Assembly: GCA_022072125.1 (NCBI GenBank)
Contig: JAJVIH010000021.1
Location: 64,700 to 107,196 of the forward strand
Length of the DNA: 42,497 bases
DNA from: Myxococcota bacterium
GTDB taxonomy: Bacteria > Myxococcota > JAJVIH01
Direction of reading: 5' to 3'
Shown: positions 1-6,562 of the stretch, in pieces
How the letters are laid out: every line of letters begins with the position of its first letter
Position numbering within the stretch: the stretch's first letter is position 1
Translations under genes and position numbers: made by a program
Notes under the pieces: model-generated
Seen by the model: the letters and a program-made list of their open reading frames with translations, nothing else
Told to the model about the DNA's origin: nothing
Databases searched by the model: none

Positions 1-155
1 GAACAAACCAGTTCGCCCAGGCCGGGCGATTGGTGAGCCGGGCTGAAACGCACGGGTTTCTGCTCGATCAGACGCACGGCAACGCCCCGCCGGGCCAGTT
101 GCCAGGCTGCTTCACTGCCCGCCAGTCCGCCGCCGATGACCGTAACCCTGTTCAT
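1..155 (-). CDS. trmFO: TrmFO, folate-dependent tRNA m5U54 methyltransferase (5' end only)
   Basis: Only the first 51 codons are in the window; the gene runs off the left edge. The N-terminus shows the dinucleotide-binding motif [19 protein letters not shown], followed by the SPAH and GELVC stretches that in TrmFO (formerly Gid) lie just after the FAD-binding fold. The family uses methylenetetrahydrofolate and FADH2 to make 5-methyluridine at position 54 of tRNA. The ATG at 155-153 directly follows the TGA of a 26-codon ORF, and a GGGAG stretch lies about 11 nt upstream. trmFO follows topA in many bacteria; here a restriction-modification cassette separates them. Assignment rests on the N-terminal motif alone. 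Confidence 0.85.
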   Translation of the reverse strand, partial: MNRVTVIGGGLAGSEAAWQLARRGVAVRLIEQKPVRFSPAHQSPGLGELVC

Positions 156-236
156 TCAGGCCGTGCTCCCGGTTTTTTTTTTAAGATGTTTGGCCTCGTG
201 GTTTTCCCGGAGGACTCCGAGGTGCTCATAATCCAT
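156..236 (-). pseudogene. 26-codon ORF, possible truncated start of a DUF3375 (Wadjet jetA) gene
   Basis: The ATG at 236-234 overlaps the methyltransferase stop in a TGATG, and the frame runs 26 codons to a TGA that abuts the trmFO ATG. It begins MDYEHLGVLRENH and then turns into lysine-rich sequence over a run of ten A (plus-strand T10 at 173-182). As I recall, DUF3375 proteins (JetA of Wadjet anti-plasmid systems) start with a pattern close to M-D-Y-x-x-L-x-x-L-R-x-x-H-P-A-W-R-L-L. The match stops after the His. I infer that a following defence gene was deleted, leaving its start codon and about 13 codons joined to the trmFO leader. A chance ORF is the alternative. Confidence 0.4.
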
Positions 237-3088
237 CACTCCACCCTGAAAACCTTCATCACCTCGTCGCCGAGGTGGTTGATGACCTTCACCGCGATGC
301 GTCCACTGGCGGGTTTGTCGAAGGGGCGGGATGTGTCGCTACGAAGGCTCTCCCAGGCTTCCTCGTTGATCTCCGCTTTGAGTGTTGTCTTGAGCGCTTT
401 GTAGGGATCGTTGGCGCCGAGGAAGTACGCCTGCCGGACGAAGAAGCTCTCCTCGTTGTAGTCCGTGTCGATGAACCAGCAGGCAATCCCCTCCGCTCCG
501 TCGCTGCGGACCTTGCCGGTCTGTGGGTGGAATACGTCCACGCCGTTCACTTTCACCCGGATCCGCCCACTCGCCACCTTGTAGCGGTAGAGGCCGCTGG
601 AGGTGATCTCGTGGTCAATTCGGCCTCCAGCCTCAGTGAGGATTTCAATGTCCGGCTCGCCGAAGATGACGAACAGGTTCCCCTTGCCCGTGTTCTTCAG
701 GTCGTCGGCCATGTGCAGGTCGGCATTCATCCGCGCCTTGAGCACCGGGATGCGGCCCAGCTTCGTGAACTCCGTGGCGTGGGCCTCGTAGTTGAAGGCG
801 CAGGCCACCAGCACGTCGAAGTCCGCGTCTCCGGCCTCCCTGGCGGCGGCTACCAGGTCCTGCCGCTGCACCGTGCCGAACTCCGGGCCGATGAAGATGG
901 CGGCGCGCTTCTCTCCTTCTCCCTCGCTATACCGCCCCTCGGCGCAAATGTACGTCCCCGGCCAGGGCGTCAGCGAGGTGAAGGTAATCTTGTCCTCCTT
1001 GTGCGCCTGCTGGACGCCCGCCGTCTTGAGGTTCTCCAGGATCATCTCGACGAAGCCGTCGCCCCGGCCCTTGCCCGTCTTCTTCTCCACCAGCGGGTCA
1101 ATCAGCTCATCGTTCTCGTCCACGCCCAGGGTCCGGTGCGGGGAGATGCTCTCCACCGTGAACGGACCGGCCACGCGCACCTTCTTCTTGTCCTCGTAGG
1201 GTTTGTCATAGAGGTACTCGTATTCGGCCTTGGCTGCTATGCTGGCGTCAATCTCCTTCTGGCGCTTGATGCGCAACTCCCACCAGGAGGCATGGGCCTG
1301 CTTCGCCTCAGGGGACCAGGAGGTTTCGGCCTCGCGGGGGATTTCCCACTCCTCCCACTTCTTACCAAGGGCGCTGTTCAGCTTCTCCCGCAACGGCTCC
1401 AATTGCGCCTGAAATTTCTCCCAAATCACATCAATTTCGGCGTTGTTGGCGATGGACTTGAGGGTGATGTGCGGCACGCGCTCGTAGACGAAACCGTGGC
1501 GGATGTCGCCGCGGGTCGGAGCGGAGCTTTGCGGCGAGCGGGAGACCTCGGCCTCCTTGCGCTGGCCGTCCACGCTGTCGGCGAGGGTATAGTAGGAATA
1601 GCGGGCACCCATGATGCGGGCACGAGCCAGAGCCAGGGCGACACGGGAGGTATCGATGGTGATCCAGCGGCGGCCCCATTGCTCGGCGACGTAGGCCGTG
1701 GTTCCGGAGCCGCAAGTGGGGTCCAGGACGAGGTCACCGGGGTCAGAGGCCATGAGGAGACAGCGTTGAAGGACTTTTGGCGCAGTCTGAACGACATATA
1801 ACTTCTCTTGTCCAAATCCACTTTGCCTTGTATCACTCCAAAGATTGTTAACGGGGAACGCAGGAAAATCGTCTAGATACCTAACATAGGTCAAGGTCTT
1901 CCCAATTCCCGCTAGTCTCGAGGAGAACTTCAATCTCTTTGCTCCCAGTTCGTTCGTCTTCCATCCTCCCTTATTGACCGTATATTCGATACCTTCAACA
2001 ATAATCGGTTGTTGGGTGGATTCAGCGCCAGATTGAGATGTAAATTGATCGTATCGAAACACCTTATAGGAATCGTTAAGAGCATCAAGAGAATTAATGG
2101 ACATCCGCTTCCCGAAATGATCCTCTGCATATCGGTATTGGTCTGTGCCTTCGTCTCCGAGCACTTTCTCTCTATACTGCTGCCGATATTTTATGTTCGG
2201 CAAACTCTTTGCGTACCAAACAATCACATCATAGGTTCCAGCCACTGTATTGGTGCCAATTGCCGGACTGCCTGCCCCGCTTGTCTTCAAAAATACAATT
2301 TCAGACACAAAGTTGGTATCTCCGAAAACCTCATCCATCAACGCCCTTACCCGATGGACATTCTCATCCCCGATCTGCACGAAAATACTCCCTGAATCCG
2401 TCAACAGATCCCTCGCCACCGTCAGCCTGTCCCGCAAATAGGTCAAATACGAGTGAATCCCATCCCGCCATGTGTCCCGGAACGCCTTGACCTGCTCGGG
2501 CTCGCGGGTGATGTGGCCGGTGTCGCCGTCCTTCACGTCGCGACTGGTAGTGGACCACTGGAAGTTGGAGTTGAATTTGATGCCGTAGGGCGGGTCGAAG
2601 TAGATGCACTGGACCTTGCCGCGCAGGCCCTCGCGCTCGGCCAGGGAGGCCATGACCTGGAGGCTGTCGCCGAGGATCATGCGGTTGGACCAGTGGGCGT
2701 CGTGCTGGTAGAACTCGGTCTTGGCGTCCTCGGAGGGCAGGCCGTTGAAGTCGGCGAAGAGGTCGAACATGGACTGCTGGGCGGCCGCCTGCTTCTGCTG
2801 CGCCTCGGTCTGGCGGCGGAGGTCGTCAATGAGCACCTTGGGATGGACCTTCTCCTGGATATAGAGGGGCGGTGCATGGACGACGAGGTCGGACCAGTCC
2901 TGCTCGTCCTTGCCGCGCCAGACGAGTTGCGGGTCGAGGTCGCGGTTGCGCCGTTCGTAGGCGAGGCGGACGGGCGAGGCCTGGCGCTTGTCGAGGAGGG
3001 GCTGGTACTCGGCGGTGGGAATGTTCTTCCGCGAGGCCTCGTCGTGGGTGAGGGTTTCGATGGATTTGATGTCCTTGGGCTTGGGCAT
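236..3088 (-). CDS. Site-specific adenine DNA methyltransferase (type III Mod-like, beta class)
   Basis: Modification subunit of the cassette, 950 aa, expected to methylate adenine in the recognition site. Catalytic motif IV is DPPY at residues 165-168, and the SAM-binding motif LDPTCGSGTT lies later, at about 455-464. This IV-before-I order defines the beta class, to which type III Mod proteins belong. Residues about 230-433, the position of the target-recognition domain, are encoded by DNA of markedly lower GC (33-47% in sampled 60-nt lines, against 58-70% in the flanks), which suggests a swapped specificity cassette. A long C-terminal extension (about 520-950) has no motif I recognise. The start lies 8 nt after the DinD-fragment stop, with AAAGGTGAGG as ribosome binding site. 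Confidence 0.9.
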   Translation of the reverse strand: MPKPKDIKSIETLTHDEASRKNIPTAEYQPLLDKRQASPVRLAYERRNRDLDPQLVWRGKDEQDWSDLVVHAPPLYIQEKVHPKVLIDDLRRQTEAQQKQAAAQQSMFDLFADFNGLPSEDAKTEFYQHDAHWSNRMILGDSLQVMASLAEREGLRGKVQCIYFDPPYGIKFNSNFQWSTTSRDVKDGDTGHITREPEQVKAFRDTWRDGIHSYLTYLRDRLTVARDLLTDSGSIFVQIGDENVHRVRALMDEVFGDTNFVSEIVFLKTSGAGSPAIGTNTVAGTYDVIVWYAKSLPNIKYRQQYREKVLGDEGTDQYRYAEDHFGKRMSINSLDALNDSYKVFRYDQFTSQSGAESTQQPIIVEGIEYTVNKGGWKTNELGAKRLKFSSRLAGIGKTLTYVRYLDDFPAFPVNNLWSDTRQSGFGQEKLYVVQTAPKVLQRCLLMASDPGDLVLDPTCGSGTTAYVAEQWGRRWITIDTSRVALALARARIMGARYSYYTLADSVDGQRKEAEVSRSPQSSAPTRGDIRHGFVYERVPHITLKSIANNAEIDVIWEKFQAQLEPLREKLNSALGKKWEEWEIPREAETSWSPEAKQAHASWWELRIKRQKEIDASIAAKAEYEYLYDKPYEDKKKVRVAGPFTVESISPHRTLGVDENDELIDPLVEKKTGKGRGDGFVEMILENLKTAGVQQAHKEDKITFTSLTPWPGTYICAEGRYSEGEGEKRAAIFIGPEFGTVQRQDLVAAAREAGDADFDVLVACAFNYEAHATEFTKLGRIPVLKARMNADLHMADDLKNTGKGNLFVIFGEPDIEILTEAGGRIDHEITSSGLYRYKVASGRIRVKVNGVDVFHPQTGKVRSDGAEGIACWFIDTDYNEESFFVRQAYFLGANDPYKALKTTLKAEINEEAWESLRSDTSRPFDKPASGRIAVKVINHLGDEVMKVFRVE

Positions 3089-3096
3089 GGGTTACC

Positions 3097-3333
3097 TCAC
3101 CTTTCCGAAGAACCAACCATTTTGCTGACGTCAGCAAAATGATCCAATAGCGAGTATCCGGAGACTTCGCAGGTGGTCTTGGCCTTCGAAACCACATCGA
3201 GGAAGTTCCTCCACTGGTCATGGCCCAGGAGGAACTGCAGGTCGCGGGCGAGCCAGTATTCCACGCATCCTTCGGTCTGCTGGGCGTGGGCTTCGAACGT
3301 CCCCGTAAGGGTTTGGACGATCTCGAATTTCAT
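3097..3333 (-). CDS. Truncated DinD-like (BRO-N type) protein between the restriction and methylase genes
   Basis: A 78-aa ORF resembling the N-terminal part of DNA-damage-inducible protein D: an EYWLARDLQ-LLG segment, then WRNFL, then a DHFADVSKMV segment at 64-73. Full DinD proteins are about 270 aa; here the frame ends five residues later, at the point where the family normally continues with a GSG-A-ER segment. The ATG overlaps the nuclease stop (ATGA, 3330-3333) and its own stop is 8 nt before the methylase ATG, so it may act as a coupling ORF. Codons 65-72 coincide exactly with a 24-bp palindrome. Whether the short protein is functional is unknown; it could be a fragment kept for translational coupling. 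Confidence 0.65.
   Translation of the reverse strand: MKFEIVQTLTGTFEAHAQQTEGCVEYWLARDLQFLLGHDQWRNFLDVVSKAKTTCEVSGYSLLDHFADVSKMVGSSER
3118..3141. repeat. Perfect 24-bp palindrome inside the DinD-like ORF
   Basis: The sequence reads CATTTTGCTGAC followed by its exact reverse complement, centred between 3129 and 3130 on the core TGACGTCA. All twelve base pairs match. On the coding strand it encodes His-Phe-Ala-Asp-Val-Ser-Lys-Met. It lies 30 nt upstream of the methylase start codon, so it could be a dimeric protein-binding site or, in mRNA, a hairpin affecting the methylase ribosome binding site. Chance occurrence of a perfect 24-bp palindrome in a 42-kb window is roughly 0.003 under a uniform-base model. 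Confidence 0.9.
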
Positions 3334-6300
3334 GCTTCCACCTGTTCATCTTGCCTGGTCGCGTCCCCGATCATCTGATTAAACCGCGCCTCTACCTTCG
3401 CCTTGAAATCCGCATCCATGGCATACACGTCGGTAAACTCCGCGAACGCCCATCGTCCGTATTTCTCCAGGTTGTTGACGCCGGGTATCCAGTAAGTTTC
3501 CATTGTTTCCTTCTTGTCCTTGGCATCCTCTCCACGGTAACCCTTGATCTCGACAATCAGGTGGAGCAAATCGTCCTCGCCATGCCCGTCCTCCACCAGG
3601 ACAATGAAGTCGGGAAGGTACTTCCTCGTTTCGGACCCATACCGATACGGGACCTCCAGGCCGAGGCTGTGGTTCTTGACGTAGGCGCGGACACGAGGGT
3701 GGACCTCCGCCACCCGGCAGAACTCGGCTTCCCAGTCGCTATCCAGGATAACCCAGTTGATCTGGCATTTGTTCGGGGCTGTCCGCCAGCGATTCAGCTT
3801 CGAGGTGGTGAAGTTGACGTGGGTTGTCGATCCCGATGGGTTGTACGGGTCGAGAACAGCCTTGATGGGGCGCTCTTCCTGGAACGAACGGGTGATGGCG
3901 GCCGTGATGCGCTCGCAGGCCATATCGGCGAGGGACAGATACATGAGTTGGGTGGGATATGTTCCACCACGGCAGACCAGGCAGGAATCCATCCACTGCT
4001 TCACAATCCGTTTGAGTTGGCCAAACAGGAAGAGCGGCGGGTCCTGCCCGGGCTCCCTCCACCTGGTCTCGATGAGCCTTTTGGTCACATGGAAAAGGAT
4101 GGTGGAGGGCCTGATGTCCCCGGTATGAACCAGGTTCAGGTCCACACCTTCACCTATGATGCCCTCGTTCCTGGTGTTCGAAGGCCCGACGAGGTCAGGG
4201 GTCAATTCGAGTCTGGAGTCGTCGTTGAACACGGCTGTCAGCCGTTCCTCCGGGAGTTCGATCCGATAACCCTCCACCCGAGGGAAGCGAATCTCGAGTT
4301 CATCCCGATCTGGCCGAACCGCCTTGACGTGAACGGTCTGACGGGATGGTTGAGGCGGAGCCACAACCGGCTTGGCCGTGAAGTCAAAGGGTATCCCAAG
4401 GACGTCGGCGTACTCCACGTTGAAGAGGCCTTCCTCGTTCAGATCGTAGGACTGGCGCCGGAGGGCGCGGCCGATGACTTGTTCACACAGAAGCTGTGTT
4501 CCGAAAGCTCGGACCCCGAGGACGTGGGTCACGGTATTGGTATCCCAGCCCTCGGTGAGCATCGAAACGGAGACCACGCAACGGATGGATTCACCGAGGC
4601 GGCCCTTCTTTCCAACAGTGTTCATGACCTCCCGGAGGAGTTCCTGGTCGGTGATGTTCTCGGCGCGCTGGCGATCCCCGGTTCGTTCCAGGATATCCCG
4701 GCGAAACTGGTAGATTTCCGCCGAAACCATGTCCCGGAAATTCACGTCGAACTTGTCCCCGGACTCCAATTGCTCGCTGTCAATGAGCAGGGTGTGCGGA
4801 CGGGCGAGCGGGTTTCCGTGCTCGTCGAAGTTGCGAAACAGCGCAAGGCGGCCATTCTCCAGCGTGGTGGAGCCATCCTCGTTCACCCGATGGAACCCCG
4901 AAATGTAATCGTAGACCAGCTTGGATGTGGACGTGTTGTTGCAGACGACAATGAAGCATGGGGGAACTTCAATGTTCTGCTCGCACCAAAGGTTGAACGT
5001 GCGCTCGTAGTGACCATAGAGGGCCTCGAGCGCGGTCTGGAGCGTAACTGGAAGACGGAGGGGGTCGAGGGACGTCGCCTTGCCCCGGCCCTTCTTCGGC
5101 ATATCCTTGCGGATGTTCTCCCAAAGGTTGCGGAACGTGGGCATATCCCCGCCAGGGATATTGTCGGCAACGGGTACTCGGGGGAGTTTGACAATGCCAC
5201 ACTCGATGGCATCCATAAGGGAGAAGTCGCTCATCGTCCAGGGGAAGAGCGTGCCTTCCGCGTAGCCTGAGCCCCGAAGGAAAAACGGGGTGGCGGAGAG
5301 GTCAACGACCTGATTTATCCCCAGATTCCGGTTTACGATTTCAAGCCCTCGAATCCAGATCCTGGCGGCTTCATTGTTCTTCGTCGCCTCGTCCTTGTCC
5401 TCACCCCTAAGGTCCGCTTCGTCCTCGGTCCCCGGCTTTTCCCTGTAGCAGTGATGGGCTTCATCATTGAGGACCATCATGTTCTTGATCCCCATCAGGT
5501 CCGGCATTACTCGCTGGATCATCTGGCCTTCGGTTTCGAGGGTCTGCAGTGGGCCCCCACGGCCCTGTAAAAGAGAGCGGCCGCCCTTGGAAATATCCAT
5601 CCGTTCCCGGGGTTTGAAGGCGTGGTAATTGGTGATGACAATCTTGGCGCGGTCCAGATCGCCGAGCATATCGTTCGGAACAAGCTCCCGAGATCGGAAA
5701 TAGCTATCCGGATCGTGTGGTTGAAGAACCCGGAGGCGGTCCTTAATGGTAAGGCCCGGTGTGACTATGAGGAACCCTCGGGTGAACTTCCTGCTTCCGG
5801 GACGGCGGACGGCGTTGATGGTCTGCCAAGCGATGAGCATCGCCATGACGGTCGTCTTGCCCGCGCCGGTCGCCAGCTTCAGCGCCAAGCGTATAAGTCC
5901 CGGATTTGCATCGTTATTCGCATTTTCAAGGTATTCGAGGAAGCGCTTTCCGGTCCTGCCAATTTGGGGAGCCACTTCCGTCAACCAAATCGCTGTCTCC
6001 ACGGCCTCCACTTGGCAAAAAAACGGACGAATTTCGTTGAACTTGTGATGTCGCCAGTGCTGGAGCAATCGGGCAGTTTCGGGGAAAACATTCCAATCAT
6101 TTGAGTTGGGCTTCGCCCGCCAGGAATCAACCTCCTTACGAAGGGAGTTGATCATTCTGGTTGCATCGTACGGTTGGTTTTCCGTTGAAAGGCCACTGCC
6201 TTCGTCGAGGACCAGGAACCTCTGTGTTCTCTGTTTCTTGGGTTTGGGAATTGGAGTAATGAACTTTGCGCCGCGCCTATTCTCAACAATTCGCTGGGTA

Positions 6301-6389
6301 GGTTGGCCATGCTCATCCAGCTCCCAGTGCCTGGCCGGATATGCGTATGGGGAGTTGAGAATGGGCTTTTCGAAGAATCGGTTATCCAT
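3330..6389 (-). CDS. Restriction endonuclease, superfamily 2 helicase with PD-(D/E)xK nuclease domain
   Basis: ATP-dependent restriction subunit (about 1019 aa from the chosen start), partner of the downstream methylase. Helicase motifs are visible in order: Walker A LATGAGKT, Walker B NDEAHH, motif III SATPFF, and motif VI QVIGRALRRQ. Near the C-terminus PDFIVLV is followed by LIVEIKGY, a PD-(D/E)xK nuclease core. The N-terminus, MDNRFFEKPILNSPY, resembles the family I know as BPTD_3080-type restriction endonucleases, which are about this long. Longer starts exist at 6446 and 6395; I prefer 6389 because GGGAGTGA is well spaced there and the start at 6446 has its GGGAGG directly against the ATG. 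An inverted repeat (TTCTC-N6-GAGAA, 6407-6422) sits just upstream. The stop overlaps the DinD-like ORF. Confidence 0.9.
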   Translation of the reverse strand: MDNRFFEKPILNSPYAYPARHWELDEHGQPTQRIVENRRGAKFITPIPKPKKQRTQRFLVLDEGSGLSTENQPYDATRMINSLRKEVDSWRAKPNSNDWNVFPETARLLQHWRHHKFNEIRPFFCQVEAVETAIWLTEVAPQIGRTGKRFLEYLENANNDANPGLIRLALKLATGAGKTTVMAMLIAWQTINAVRRPGSRKFTRGFLIVTPGLTIKDRLRVLQPHDPDSYFRSRELVPNDMLGDLDRAKIVITNYHAFKPRERMDISKGGRSLLQGRGGPLQTLETEGQMIQRVMPDLMGIKNMMVLNDEAHHCYREKPGTEDEADLRGEDKDEATKNNEAARIWIRGLEIVNRNLGINQVVDLSATPFFLRGSGYAEGTLFPWTMSDFSLMDAIECGIVKLPRVPVADNIPGGDMPTFRNLWENIRKDMPKKGRGKATSLDPLRLPVTLQTALEALYGHYERTFNLWCEQNIEVPPCFIVVCNNTSTSKLVYDYISGFHRVNEDGSTTLENGRLALFRNFDEHGNPLARPHTLLIDSEQLESGDKFDVNFRDMVSAEIYQFRRDILERTGDRQRAENITDQELLREVMNTVGKKGRLGESIRCVVSVSMLTEGWDTNTVTHVLGVRAFGTQLLCEQVIGRALRRQSYDLNEEGLFNVEYADVLGIPFDFTAKPVVAPPQPSRQTVHVKAVRPDRDELEIRFPRVEGYRIELPEERLTAVFNDDSRLELTPDLVGPSNTRNEGIIGEGVDLNLVHTGDIRPSTILFHVTKRLIETRWREPGQDPPLFLFGQLKRIVKQWMDSCLVCRGGTYPTQLMYLSLADMACERITAAITRSFQEERPIKAVLDPYNPSGSTTHVNFTTSKLNRWRTAPNKCQINWVILDSDWEAEFCRVAEVHPRVRAYVKNHSLGLEVPYRYGSETRKYLPDFIVLVEDGHGEDDLLHLIVEIKGYRGEDAKDKKETMETYWIPGVNNLEKYGRWAFAEFTDVYAMDADFKAKVEARFNQMIGDATRQDEQVEA

Positions 6390-6562
6390 GGTCATCTCAC
6401 TCCCGATTCTCTTGTTCGAGAAACTTCCTTTTGAGAGTCGCGCCATCCTCCCGGGATCCGTTTCAAACGCGGGAGCCTGTTGCGCCTCTCCGCCGGTTTG
6501 CGCGCGCCGTCATCCGGGTTGTGAGCCCATAACGGCGGAATCAATTTCCGCCATGGGCGGCC
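6390..6562. other. Gap between topA and the restriction cassette
   Basis: This 173-nt stretch holds a hairpin just after topA (6534-6552), a short inverted repeat at 6407-6422 (TTCTC-N6-GAGAA) close to the nuclease start, and 17 to 19 possible extra codons if the nuclease starts at 6446 or 6395. I see no convincing sigma-70 promoter for the minus strand, so the cassette may be read from topA or from an unusual promoter. Confidence 0.5.
6534..6552 (-). terminator. Hairpin after topA
   Basis: GGCGGAA and TTCCGCC form a 7-bp stem around a 5-nt loop, ending 11 nt past the topA stop. No U-tract follows on the topA strand, so it would be a weak or factor-assisted terminator, or a 3'-end stabiliser. 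Confidence 0.35.

Noticed and set aside
173-182. T10 run as a rho-independent terminator on the plus strand
   Set aside because: No plus-strand gene reads into it and no GC stem precedes it; on the minus strand it is a run of A inside a small ORF.
275-1801. Long open frame of 508 codons on the plus strand opposite the methylase
   Set aside because: It is antisense to a gene with clear catalytic motifs; the translated product is a low-complexity Val/Leu/Gly/Arg-rich shadow with no recognisable motif.
3351-5270. 639-codon plus-strand frame opposite the restriction nuclease
   Set aside because: Antisense shadow; the nuclease strand holds helicase and nuclease motifs in order.
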